From CAZKNF01 sp964554105 (lineage in GTDB: Bacteria; Bacteroidota; Rhodothermia; Rhodothermales; VXPQ01), in NCBI GenBank assembly GCA_964554105.1, contig CAZKNF010000063.1, positions 1 to 19,536 of the forward strand: 19,536 nt of DNA. The letters are read 5' to 3'. This document shows, piece by piece, positions 1 to 8,261 of this stretch (the first letter of the stretch is position 1; every line of letters begins with the position of its first letter). Below the pieces are notes generated by a model that was not told where the DNA came from, searched no databases, and was given only the letters and a program-made list of their open reading frames with translations. Both the position numbers and the translations under genes were made by a program.

Positions 1-1
1 G

Positions 2-367
2 TTGGTCGCGTGGGTGGTACGTAATCGCGTCGAGACCGGTTATCGTGGTAAGAGTACATATCGCGACGTCGTGCTTGACAGGTATCAATTCTCGGCGTTC
101 AACCCAAACACCCGGACGCGCAGCCACTATGCATCGCTCGATTGGAACTCGACCGCACCTGGCTTTCCTCGGGCTGTAGCTATCGCGGCCACAGTGGCGA
201 CGGCCGATCGAGAAGCCCGTCCGTTCAGTGAGACGACGCGGCACTTCTACAGCCGCCGGTCGATGATTGGTGGCGCAACGCCCGCCTGGGCGATGAACAT
301 GAAGCCGGTGATGCTCGACCGTCACGTGGAGCCTGATCGCTTCCAGTTCTTCGCCAATGTGTCGTAG
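2..367 (+). CDS. SleB-like cell wall hydrolase, 3' part (5' end outside window)
   Basis: The frame is open from the first bases and ends at TAG 365-367, leaving 121 residues of a longer protein. The beginning reads AWVVRNRVETGYRGKST, followed by a VVLDRYQFSAFNP segment and later TRHFYSRRSM and TPAWA. This order (V-NRV, QFS-NP, HFYSP-like, PAWA) is the conserved C-terminal half of the SleB/CwlJ 'Hydrolase_2' cell wall hydrolase family, which cleaves peptidoglycan glycan strands. In that family the proposed catalytic Glu lies in a motif just upstream of the V-NRV segment, so it would be outside this window and cannot be checked. The protein ends soon after the PAWA motif, as expected for a single-domain member. 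It is probably an envelope-remodelling enzyme rather than a germination enzyme, since nothing else here suggests spores. The family call is from memory of the motif pattern. Confidence 0.7.
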   Translation: MVAWVVRNRVETGYRGKSTYRDVVLDRYQFSAFNPNTRTRSHYASLDWNSTAPGFPRAVAIAATVATADREARPFSETTRHFYSRRSMIGGATPAWAMNMKPVMLDRHVEPDRFQFFANVS

Positions 368-402
368 TCGCCAAGTGCTTGCACAATTAACGACTCTGAA
401 TC

Positions 403-440
403 AAGCGCCTGCTCCCTTTGATAGGAGCAGGCGCTTTTTT
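403..440 (+). terminator. Rho-independent terminator after the cell wall hydrolase gene
   Basis: A perfect 13-bp stem (403-415 with 424-436, arms AAGCGCCTGCTCC and GGAGCAGGCGCTT), an 8-nt loop (416-423) and a T run at 435-440 form a classic intrinsic terminator. It lies 35 bases after the stop codon at 367 and isolates gdh from readthrough. The A run opposite is only two bases, so it is mainly a plus-strand terminator. Confidence 0.93.
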
Positions 441-605
441 GTATATGCACGCACTTCTTGTTCCAGCAGGGACTCTTCATCGTCGCCAGCCTTCCAAGAA
501 AGCCGTCCGAGGTAATTCTAAGCGAGGCACCGTAACATTACGTCTAGCGCCGGGCACTGCGATTCCGGTCCGCACGGTCGAATTTTGCTCTGAGGTCAGT
601 GTTTT
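441..605 (+). other. Non-coding leader between terminator and gdh
   Basis: Together with the terminator this makes a 238-base gap (368-605). I see no convincing conserved promoter. The only clear signal is the ribosome binding site GAGGT at 592-596, about 10 bases before the ATG at 606. Open frames crossing this stretch overlap gdh in another frame and have no recognisable protein. Confidence 0.5.
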
Positions 606-2015
606 ATGCAAGATCACGAAAATTTTTTCGCCCAGGTCAATAGGATGTTTGATAAGGCGGCCGCCTTCACGGCGCACCCAGCCGGGCTGCTCGATCAGAT
701 AAAGATCTGCAACTGCGTGTATCGAATGGAATTTCCGCTGAAGCGCGATGACGGATCCATCGAGGTGATCCAGGCTTTTCGCGCTGAGCACAGCCAGCAT
801 AAGATGCCGGTTAAAGGAGGCATTCGGTACGCGCCCAATGTAAACGAAAACGAAGTGATGGCGCTTGCTGCCCTCATGACCTACAAGTGTGCTGTTGTCG
901 ATGTACCGTTCGGCGGCGGTAAGGGCGGCATTATGATTGACACCCGGAAGTATAGCGATGCCGAAATAGAGCGCTTAACACGCCGGTACACGTATGAGCT
1001 CGTTAGAAAGAATTTCATCGGACCAGGCATCGATGTCCCCGCACCGGACTACGGCACGAGCGCCCGGGAAATGGCCTGGATTCTCGACACCTATCAAACG
1101 CTTACGTCGAATCCATTAGACGCGCTGGCATGCGTTACCGGCAAGCCTGTGGGACAAGGAGGAGTGCGCGGCCGAAACGAGGCGACCGGCAGAGGCATCT
1201 TTTTTGGCATCCGCGAGGCGTGCACTCATACGGACGACATGAAGAAGCTCGGGCTCGAACCGGGAATCGAGGGAAAGTCCGTTGTCGTTCAGGGTCTGGG
1301 TAACGTGGGATATCATGCGGCGAAGTTTCTGCAGGAGGGTGGAGCGGTGATCACCGGGATTGCGGAAATTGAGGGCGCCATTCACGACCGGAGCGGATTC
1401 GACGTGGATGAGGTCGTGGCCTACCGCAAGGAGCACGGGTCCCTTATCGGCTATCGAGGTGCCGAGAATATAGCGCCGTCGTCGAGAGCGCTGGAGCTCG
1501 AGTGCGACATCCTCGTTCCGGCCGCACTCGAAGGTCAGATCACCGACAAGAATGTCGATCGAATCAATGCTTCGATGATTGCTGAGGCCGCCAACGGCCC
1601 CGTTACCGCGGAAGCCGCAGAAGTGCTCATCAGTCGGGGCGTGATGATTCTTCCAGACCTTTATCTGAATGCCGGTGGCGTCACGGTATCCTATTTTGAA
1701 TGGCTCCGCAATCTATCGCATGTGCGTTTCGGACGAATGAGCAAGCGATTTGAGCAGACCTCCCAGCAACGGCTGATCGATGCCGTGGAGATCGCGACCG
1801 GAGAGAATTTTCCCGATAATGTTCGCAACAGCATCATACAGGGTGCGGATGAGATCGACCTGGTCAACTCAGGTCTCGAGGAGACGATGATCGGCGCATA
1901 CAACGAGATCCGTGATATCCGGAATCGTCACAAAACGGATCTAAGGACCGCTGCACTTATCAATGCCATCGATAAGGTCGCCGTATCATATTTGGAGATG
2001 GGGATATTTCCTTGA
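606..2015 (+). CDS. gdhA: Glutamate dehydrogenase, animal-like type (Glu/Leu/Phe/Val dehydrogenase family)
   Basis: Cytosolic enzyme of 469 residues interconverting glutamate with 2-oxoglutarate plus ammonium using NAD(P). The substrate domain shows MPVKGGIRY (67-75), the catalytic Lys in PFGGGKGGI (K106) and Asp in PAPDYGT (D148). The Rossmann motif is GLGNVG (230-235). The acidic E254 at the end of the second strand would favour NAD over NADP, which is inference. The segments CVTGKPVGQGGVRGRNEATGR (from residue 176) and DLYLNAGGVTVSYFEW (361-376) track the mammalian enzyme closely. Residues about 378-428 form an insertion where animal GDHs carry the antenna, absent from the short Clostridium/Thermotoga type. 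The ATG at 606 has GAGGT 10 bases upstream, and the protein starts directly in the conserved N-terminus (NFFAQVNRMFDKAA). The C-terminus DLRTAALINAIDKV...MGIFP is complete. The gene is probably monocistronic. No terminator is visible before 2354. Confidence 0.95.
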   Translation: MQDHENFFAQVNRMFDKAAAFTAHPAGLLDQIKICNCVYRMEFPLKRDDGSIEVIQAFRAEHSQHKMPVKGGIRYAPNVNENEVMALAALMTYKCAVVDVPFGGGKGGIMIDTRKYSDAEIERLTRRYTYELVRKNFIGPGIDVPAPDYGTSAREMAWILDTYQTLTSNPLDALACVTGKPVGQGGVRGRNEATGRGIFFGIREACTHTDDMKKLGLEPGIEGKSVVVQGLGNVGYHAAKFLQEGGAVITGIAEIEGAIHDRSGFDVDEVVAYRKEHGSLIGYRGAENIAPSSRALELECDILVPAALEGQITDKNVDRINASMIAEAANGPVTAEAAEVLISRGVMILPDLYLNAGGVTVSYFEWLRNLSHVRFGRMSKRFEQTSQQRLIDAVEIATGENFPDNVRNSIIQGADEIDLVNSGLEETMIGAYNEIRDIRNRHKTDLRTAALINAIDKVAVSYLEMGIFP

Positions 2016-2034
2016 TGCGGATGGCCGGCCAGCC

Positions 2035-2196
2035 GGATTCGACCGCTATGAGGCGCTTTTGGACAATCTGGGGAAATACAAGACCGGGAAATCGTGTCTT
2101 TACGTCCGGAGCCTGGATGATGTGGACATGGAGGTTCTCCAGGAACTGGTCGTCGAATCCGTGAAGCATATGAGGGAGACCTACGGCGAGACTTGA
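2035..2196 (+). pseudogene. C-terminal remnant of a DUF1801 family protein
   Basis: In the frame one base off from gdh, beginning about 20 bases after its stop, the translation reads GFDRYEALLDNLGKYKTGKS, then CLYVRSLDDVDMEVLQEL and VKHMRETYGE, ending at TGA 2194-2196. This is the typical C-terminal end of DUF1801 proteins (small YdhG-like proteins of about 120-150 residues). The upstream two thirds of such a protein are missing: the frame runs back into gdh coding sequence. No ATG or ribosome binding site stands at the front. An ATG at 1963 lies inside gdh and would add unrelated residues. The conserved residues look intact, so either the truncation is recent or the fragment is translated by coupling to the gdh stop. 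I regard it as a gene remnant left by a deletion or recombination next to gdh. Confidence 0.65.
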
Positions 2197-2353
2197 TTTC
2201 TAAGGCGCGCCGACGTGGAGGGCATTTTGGAAGGCTCCTGTCCTTGTAACCGCATCGTTGCCGGAGCCGCCGAACGAATCGATGCGCGGCGTCTAGCATA
2301 GTATTGGTCTCGAACGAGATACTCGAATTATAACGATCGAATTTAGCTCGGAA
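2197..2353 (+). promoter_or_regulatory. Intergenic region upstream of the Omp85-fusion gene, weak promoter candidate
   Basis: A 157-base gap. A TTGGTC box at 2304-2309 and TATAAC at 2329-2334 are separated by 19 bases, slightly long for a sigma-70 promoter, and would give a very short leader before the TTG start at 2354. The stretch 2321-2345 is AT-rich compared with its surroundings. I see no hairpin with a T run that could end gdh transcription. Confidence 0.25.
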
Positions 2354-5056
2354 TTGAAGTGTTCGCACTTTGCATGCAGGGCTGTACTCGTTCTATGTCT
2401 CCAGTCTGTCTTCGCCGGGCAGATATTGGCTCAGAGCGACGTTGAGTCGTGTCCAGTCCAAGGAAAGCTAGTCGCCGAACCTTGTACGACCAGCCAATCG
2501 GTCACGGAGGCCGGCGAGGCCGACGCCGCACCAGCACCGTATCTCTTCAGGAGTAGTGGGGTTAGAGTCATCGAGCTCGATGATTCGTATGAGGCGGGTC
2601 CGCTTAAGAGGCGAGTTACGGGGGAACAGTATCGAGAGATCTGGACGACCCCCCTCGAGGTGCCTATCGTCGATCTGGAGGAAACTGCCGGTGGGCTTAC
2701 GCCACTTGAACGCGGCGGTGGTATGCAGACGACATCACTGCACCTTCAGGGAGAGGACGGCCACTTTTATGTCCTGCGATCCGTGAATAAGTCCGCGACG
2801 AGATCGCTTCCGGAAGGCTTTCAGGGCACCTTCATCAGCAGCATCGCTCAAGATCAAATCTCATCGCTTAATCCTGTTGGTGCGCTCATCCTCCCGCCCC
2901 TAGCCGAAGCTGCCGGCATACTGCACACGTATCCTACCCTCGTTGTTATTCCGGACAGCCCGCGACTCGGCGAGTTCCGCGAAGACTATGCAGGGATGCT
3001 TGCGCAGTTTGAGCGCAAGCCTGATGAGGATCAGTCCGAAGCCGCTCGATTTGGCTTTTCTAAGAACATCGTAGGGACGACGAAGATGTTGGAGAAGATT
3101 CGGGAGGACAACGACGAGCGGGTAGACGAGCGGGCGTATGCGAGGGTGCGCCTGTTTGATATGCTTATTGGCGATTGGGACCGGCACGACGACCAGTGGC
3201 GGTGGGCCGAGTTCGAAACGGAGCACGGCATTCGGTTTGTCGCCGTCCCTAAGGACCGCGACTTCGCTTTTGTGAAGTTTGATGGGCTCATGCACCGACT
3301 CGGTCGCATGACGGGCGATATGATGTTTCGACGGCTGGTCGATTTCGACGAGCGAATCACGGATGTGATGGCGCTTAACTGGCAGGGCTCAAAGCCCGAC
3401 CTTCGCTTTGCGGCCAGTCTCACGCGCGAAGACTGGGTTTCGATTGCAGAGAGTCTAAAAAGCGCGCTTACAGATGACGTGATTGAAGAGGCCGTTCGAA
3501 CATGGCCGGATCCCGTCTTCGAAAAGATCGGCCCGATGACAATCCGAAATTTACAATCGCGGCGCGATCAGCTTCCCTCGATTGCATCGGAATACTACGA
3601 CATGTTGGCTGAGACGGTGGATATCTTCGGCTCTGATAAGCATGAGCGCTTCGAGGTTAGTCGACTCAGTGATGATGAGACACGCGTGGTCGTCTACAAG
3701 ACGAAGAAGGAACGGGACATCGTGCGCGAGCTCTACCGCCGTGTGTTCCGGCATGATGAGACGAACGAGCTGCGTCTCTATGGACTCGGCGGAAACGACC
3801 AATTCATCGTCGAAGGTGAAGTAGACGACGGCATCCTCGTGCGCATGATCGGCGGTGACGGCGCGGATCTTTTCCAGGATCGATCGCGAGTTAAAGGCCT
3901 TGGTCGAATGTCGCGAGTCTACGACACGTTCGAAGATACCGGAGCCGCGCTTGGGCCGGAGGCGAGATCCTCCTTTTCGTCGGATATCGAGGTCAATTCG
4001 TATGAGATGCGGCGATTCGAGCTCAACACCACGGCGCCGATCGCTGCTGTCGACTACAACAGCGACGATGGACTCTTCATCGGAGGAGGGATTCGGCACA
4101 TGCGCAGCGGCTTTCGGAAGGATCCATATGCGGCCGTGCACGAGCTCTCTCTGAACTATGCGCCGCGCAGTAGTGCCTACAATGTATACTACGACGGCAG
4201 GCTGATCGATGTATGGAGCGGCTTCGATGCGCACCTTGCAGCCGAGGCCCTCGCCGCAAGTGAGTTCCGTAATTTCTACGGGCTTGGAAACGAAACACCG
4301 GAGAGCAATCGGGATCTCTTCCGGGCGGAGCTTCGGACGGTTGAGGCGGCCCCCTCCCTCAGACGCACGATTGGCGGCCGCTCGTACTTCGAGTTTGGAC
4401 CTCGCGCCGAGTATATCAGCGTCGATCCGCCGTCCGGTCGGGATGTGGGCGATCCGAGCGTCGGCTTCACGGAGGACCAACTAGTAGATAAATACTTCGC
4501 CGGTATTCAGTCGACGCTTGCCTTCGATAGTCGCGATTCGACGATCAATACACGATCCGGGCTTGCCTGGATTACCGAAACGGGGGTCAACTTCGGCGTC
4601 CGGACCACGAGTAATCGGTTCGCCCGCTTCGCCTCCGAGCTTCGGTATTATTATACGCTGCCGCTGTTGTCGCAGGTCACGCTTGCACTTCGGGCCGGCG
4701 GCGCGACGAATGTCGGCGCGTTCACGTTCTATCAGGCGAATACGCTCGGAGGCGGCGATAATCTCCGCGGATTTCCGCGCTCTCGGTTCGCCGGGCGGAG
4801 CGCCGTTTTTGGGAATGCCGAACTACGAGCGAAGCTTCTGGACTTCAATGTCTATCTAACCCGTGGCGAACTCGGGATTCTCGGCTTCATCGATCATGGA
4901 AGGGTATGGATAGACGACGAGAACTCGAATAAATGGCACCGGGGCTACGGAGCCGGTCTATGGCTTACACCGTTTAAGACGATCGTATTGACCGGATCTC
5001 TCGGCTTTTCCGATGAGGGCAGCGTGTTAGACCTTTCTATCGGTTTTCAGTACTAG
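2354..5056 (+). CDS. Outer-membrane protein: kinase-like domain fused to an Omp85 (BamA/TamA-type) barrel
   Basis: A 900-residue envelope protein. I chose the TTG start at 2354 because it gives a good signal peptide (Lys2, Arg9, hydrophobic VLVLCLQSVFAGQILA, cleavage after AQ27) and because the frame is closed by TAG at 2294. Residues about 95-400 contain YVLRSVNKS (139-147), then LFDMLIGDWDRHDDQWRW (267-284) and VPKDRDFAF (298-306). The spacing and residues recall the catalytic DRHxxN/Q and metal-binding Asp motifs of HipA/Fam20-like kinases, so D276 and D301 or D303 would be the key acids. Residues 479-507 (GGNDQF, then GGDGADLF) look like RTX-type calcium-binding turns. From about 560 to 900 amphipathic strands form a barrel with NLRGFPRSRF (803-812), the (V/L)RG(F/Y) signature of Omp85 proteins, and the chain ends in an aromatic FQY. 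Related fusions occur in Bacteroidota. Function and substrate are unknown. The gene converges on nrdJ with a 27-base gap. Confidence 0.8.
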   Translation: MKCSHFACRAVLVLCLQSVFAGQILAQSDVESCPVQGKLVAEPCTTSQSVTEAGEADAAPAPYLFRSSGVRVIELDDSYEAGPLKRRVTGEQYREIWTTPLEVPIVDLEETAGGLTPLERGGGMQTTSLHLQGEDGHFYVLRSVNKSATRSLPEGFQGTFISSIAQDQISSLNPVGALILPPLAEAAGILHTYPTLVVIPDSPRLGEFREDYAGMLAQFERKPDEDQSEAARFGFSKNIVGTTKMLEKIREDNDERVDERAYARVRLFDMLIGDWDRHDDQWRWAEFETEHGIRFVAVPKDRDFAFVKFDGLMHRLGRMTGDMMFRRLVDFDERITDVMALNWQGSKPDLRFAASLTREDWVSIAESLKSALTDDVIEEAVRTWPDPVFEKIGPMTIRNLQSRRDQLPSIASEYYDMLAETVDIFGSDKHERFEVSRLSDDETRVVVYKTKKERDIVRELYRRVFRHDETNELRLYGLGGNDQFIVEGEVDDGILVRMIGGDGADLFQDRSRVKGLGRMSRVYDTFEDTGAALGPEARSSFSSDIEVNSYEMRRFELNTTAPIAAVDYNSDDGLFIGGGIRHMRSGFRKDPYAAVHELSLNYAPRSSAYNVYYDGRLIDVWSGFDAHLAAEALAASEFRNFYGLGNETPESNRDLFRAELRTVEAAPSLRRTIGGRSYFEFGPRAEYISVDPPSGRDVGDPSVGFTEDQLVDKYFAGIQSTLAFDSRDSTINTRSGLAWITETGVNFGVRTTSNRFARFASELRYYYTLPLLSQVTLALRAGGATNVGAFTFYQANTLGGGDNLRGFPRSRFAGRSAVFGNAELRAKLLDFNVYLTRGELGILGFIDHGRVWIDDENSNKWHRGYGAGLWLTPFKTIVLTGSLGFSDEGSVLDLSIGFQY

Positions 5057-5083
5057 CCAGATCGTGCGCTGTCAGAAGGAGAT

Positions 5084-8000
5084 TCACCCGCAGCCACTCG
5101 TCGAGCCGCAATTCGGGCATGAGTAGCAGGAGCCGCTGCGAACTGTGATGGAGCCGCAATTCGAACAGGCGGGCGCATCTTCCTGATTGCGAAAGGCATT
5201 GTCGCTTTGCCCGGCATGCTGCGTGCCGGCTCCTTCATCGGATACGGTATCCATAAAAGCTTCGACGGTCCGTCCGACGAGCGGATCGGTCGCCTGGACG
5301 TTCGCCTGATCGAAGTCCATATCATCCTGCCCCTCTTCGGGCGCCGCTCCGCTGCGCGCGGCAAGCTCGGCGTCGTTCTCGAGAGGGTTGATTGCCGCCT
5401 GCTCCTCCTCTTTCGCCTGTCCGAGAAACTTGATGGACAGATAGCGGAAGATGTAGTCCATGATGGACTTGGCGATCGGGATCTGCTTGTTGTTCGTAAA
5501 GCCGCTCGGCTCGAAGCGCATGTGGCTGAACTTCTGGCAGAGGTCTTCGACCGGGACGCCGTATTGGAGTGCAATCGAGATGGACGTTGCGAAAGCGTCC
5601 ATCAGTCCTGAGACGGTCGAGCCCTGCTTGGCCATGGTGATGAAGATCTCACCCGGCATATGCGAATCGGGATACAGGCCTACGTGCAGGTACCCTTCGT
5701 GACCGGCGATCGAGAATTTATGGGTGATCGACGGGCGTTCATCCGGAAGGCGTTTCCGAACCGGCTTGTATACGATCTTCTCGACTATTTTTTCGACGAT
5801 CTCCGGCTCGCCGGCGGCCATGCCATCGCCGATTGTTTCGGCCTTCTTCTTCCTCGTATTGCCGTCTCTGGACGTCGACAAGGGTTGACTGCGCTTCGAG
5901 TTCTCGCGGTAGATTGCGAGCGCCTTCAGGCCGAGCTTCCAGCCCTGGAGATAGGCATCTGCGATCTCTTCGACGGTCGCCGTTTCCGGCATATTCACCG
6001 TCTTCGAAATTGCGCCGGAGATGAACGGCTGTGCCGCAGCCATCATCTTGATGTGTCCATCATGATGAATCGAGCGCTTTCCTTTGAACGGTTTAAACGC
6101 ACAGTCGAAGACGTTGAGGTGTTCGTCTTTCAGGTGCGGCGCGCCCTCGATAGTGTCGTTCTGATCGATGTATTCGATGATGGCCTTCCGTTCGGCGCCG
6201 GAATATCCCAGTCGCCCAAGTGCTTTCGGCACGCTTCGGTTGACGATTTTCATCATACCATCGCCCTTGCCGGCAAGCAGCTTGTACTTGACGAGCGCGA
6301 TATCGGGCTCGATGCCCGTCGTATCGCAATCCATCATAAAGCTGATGGTACCGGTCGGCGCCAGCACGGTGGCCTGCGCATTTCGATAGCCGTAGTTCTC
6401 GCCTACAGCAAGGCAGTATGACCAGGAGTCTCCTGCGGCTTCCCGGAGATAGCCAGGGCAGCTCGAATCGATATCGTCCACGGCTGCGGCGTGCATCCGC
6501 ATGACCTCGAGCATCGGCTCACGATTTTTCTCAAAGCCGGCGAACGGACCTATTTCGTCATTGGCTGCGATTTCGGCGCTGCGGGCGTAGGCCTCACCGT
6601 GCTCGATGGCCATGATCGCTGCTGCGACAGCACGGCCCTCATCACTGTCATACGCCAGTCCCATTGCCATCAGCAGGGCGCCGAGATTGGCGAAGCCGAG
6701 GCCGAGAGGGCGGTAGTCATGGCTATTTTTTGCGATCGAGGCCGACGGGTAGCCTGCATTGTCGACGAGAATTTCCTGCGCTGTGATGAAGATCCGGCTT
6801 GCGGCACGGAAGCGTTCGACGTCGAACGAGCCGTCCTCCTTCTGGAATTTCCGGAGGTTGAGCGACGCCAGATTGCATGCCGAGTCGTCCAAAAACATAT
6901 ACTCGGAGCATGGATTGCTCGAGTGGATCGGAGCGGTGTTCTTGCACGTGTGCCATTTCTGAATGGTGTCTTCGTACTGCACGCCCGGATCGCCGCAGAC
7001 GTGCGTTCCCTCCGAGATCTTATGCAGCACGTCTGAAGCGTCGATGGACTCGACGACACCGCGGTCGAGCACGCCGCACAGGCCAAATTTACTGTTCTTC
7101 GCGGCAGCCGACATGAATTCGTCGGTGACGCGCACGGATTGATTTACATTCTGAAATGCCACACTGCCGTAGGCGGGGCCGTTGAAGGATCCGTCGTATC
7201 CCTCTTCGATGAGGGCCCAGGCTTTTCGCTCCTCGTTTTGCTTTGCTTCGACAAATTCGAGGATATCCGGATGCCAGACCTTGAGCGTCTGCATAATCGC
7301 GGCGCGTCTGGTCTTGCCCCCGCTCTTAATCGTCCCGCCGGTCGCATCCTGTACGCGCATAAAGCTGACCGGACCGCTCGGCTGCCCGCCGCCTGACAGC
7401 TTTTCCTTCGACGATCGCAGCTTCGACCAATCGGCGCCGACGCCGGAGCCGAATTTGAAGAGGCGGGCGCTCTCCCCCATCAGCTTCCAGATATCATCGA
7501 TGGAATCATCGACTGAGATTATGAAGCAGGCCGAGGCTTGCGGGCGCTCATAAGGATCGACCGGGCCAACCTTCTTCTTCTTCTCGTCCCAGGCATAAAT
7601 TTTCTTTCCACCGGTATCGCGGACGCCATACTGATGGTGGAGACCAACGTTAAACCAGACGGGACTGTTGAACGAGCCGTACTGGTTGACGCAGAGCCAC
7701 GTGAGATCGTCATAGAACCTTTCACCATCCTCCTTAGAGGCGAAATAATTCTGCTCGATTCCCCAGTCGGAGATCGTGCGCGTTACGCGGTGAATAAGCT
7801 GCTTCAGCGACGACTCACGGCCGCCTTTCGCCGGATCAGTGCCTGATTGGCCAAGATCGCCGTAAAAATACTTACTGGCGACGACGTTCGTAGCGAGCAG
7901 ACTCCACGCCGAGGGGAATTCGACGCCTACTTGCTCGAAGATCGCGTCACCCTTGTGGTTCTTGATCGCGGCATCGCGGAGCTCCCATTCGACGGAATCA

Positions 8001-8143
8001 AAGGGGTGCTCGTCCGGCCGGGAGAAGGCGCGGTTAATCGTGAGTCCACGCCCTAGATGTTCGGGAACATTCGCCTTGAATTCTAGCTCTCCAGGCTTCG
8101 TCTGCGATGTTTGCTCGTCAGGAATGGATCGCGTGTCGGACAT
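5084..8143 (-). CDS. nrdJ: Adenosylcobalamin-dependent (class II) ribonucleoside-diphosphate reductase
   Basis: Cytosolic enzyme of 1019 residues making deoxyribonucleotides with coenzyme B12 as radical source, independent of oxygen. The catalytic set is complete. C206 (QASACF) and C423 (DSACNLASL) form the redox pair. N410, C412 and E414 (NPCSE) are the active-site Asn, thiyl Cys and Glu, and the 11-residue spacing C412-C423 is the same as in characterised class II enzymes. PTGTIS (596-601) is the phosphate-binding loop. The C-terminal part holds a TSCPD domain (HKFSIAGHEGYLHVGLYPDS, then GLMDAFATS) and a Cys-rich tail (C993, C996, C1006, C1009, C1012, C1018), likely a zinc finger plus the thioredoxin-reducible pair. 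I see no ATP-cone at the N-terminus. ATG at 8143 has a strong GGAGGC ribosome site (8147-8152). The upstream region contains DnaA-box matches. No class I or III partner gene is nearby. Confidence 0.96.
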   Translation of the reverse strand: MSDTRSIPDEQTSQTKPGELEFKANVPEHLGRGLTINRAFSRPDEHPFDSVEWELRDAAIKNHKGDAIFEQVGVEFPSAWSLLATNVVASKYFYGDLGQSGTDPAKGGRESSLKQLIHRVTRTISDWGIEQNYFASKEDGERFYDDLTWLCVNQYGSFNSPVWFNVGLHHQYGVRDTGGKKIYAWDEKKKKVGPVDPYERPQASACFIISVDDSIDDIWKLMGESARLFKFGSGVGADWSKLRSSKEKLSGGGQPSGPVSFMRVQDATGGTIKSGGKTRRAAIMQTLKVWHPDILEFVEAKQNEERKAWALIEEGYDGSFNGPAYGSVAFQNVNQSVRVTDEFMSAAAKNSKFGLCGVLDRGVVESIDASDVLHKISEGTHVCGDPGVQYEDTIQKWHTCKNTAPIHSSNPCSEYMFLDDSACNLASLNLRKFQKEDGSFDVERFRAASRIFITAQEILVDNAGYPSASIAKNSHDYRPLGLGFANLGALLMAMGLAYDSDEGRAVAAAIMAIEHGEAYARSAEIAANDEIGPFAGFEKNREPMLEVMRMHAAAVDDIDSSCPGYLREAAGDSWSYCLAVGENYGYRNAQATVLAPTGTISFMMDCDTTGIEPDIALVKYKLLAGKGDGMMKIVNRSVPKALGRLGYSGAERKAIIEYIDQNDTIEGAPHLKDEHLNVFDCAFKPFKGKRSIHHDGHIKMMAAAQPFISGAISKTVNMPETATVEEIADAYLQGWKLGLKALAIYRENSKRSQPLSTSRDGNTRKKKAETIGDGMAAGEPEIVEKIVEKIVYKPVRKRLPDERPSITHKFSIAGHEGYLHVGLYPDSHMPGEIFITMAKQGSTVSGLMDAFATSISIALQYGVPVEDLCQKFSHMRFEPSGFTNNKQIPIAKSIMDYIFRYLSIKFLGQAKEEEQAAINPLENDAELAARSGAAPEEGQDDMDFDQANVQATDPLVGRTVEAFMDTVSDEGAGTQHAGQSDNAFRNQEDAPACSNCGSITVRSGSCYSCPNCGSTSGCG

Positions 8144-8237
8144 GACGCCTCCGAGTATCTAATCCGAAAAATTCAAATTCTGATGAGTGGCAATGGCTGT
8201 CGAAAGATGAGGGAGCGCCGGGGGTCTGCCACGAGTT

Positions 8238-8261
8238 ACCGGCACGGATTGAAATGCCGGT
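8238..8261. repeat. Hairpin-forming inverted repeat in the nrdJ leader
   Basis: ACCGGCA at 8238-8244 and TGCCGGT at 8255-8261 form a perfect 7-bp stem with a 10-nt loop. A second, longer-range pairing overlaps it: CCGGTGAT at 8257-8264 is the exact complement of ATCACCGG at 8321-8328. The two pairings compete for the same bases, which is what a switching leader RNA would show, but no T run follows on either strand, so this is not a terminator. It lies about 95-185 bases upstream of the nrdJ start. Confidence 0.45.

Noticed and set aside
606..2196. gdh read as a frameshifted fusion with the DUF1801 segment
   Set aside because: The gdh C-terminus (AIDKVAVSYLEMGIFP) is the normal family ending, so no frameshift is needed to explain it.
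3551..4480. 309-codon minus-strand open frame inside the Omp85-fusion gene
   Set aside because: Antisense shadow of a GC-rich gene. The translation has no domain, while the plus strand gives a coherent signal-peptide/barrel protein.
5660..6421. 253-codon plus-strand open frame inside nrdJ
   Set aside because: Antisense of the strongly conserved reductase. No ribosome site and no family resemblance.
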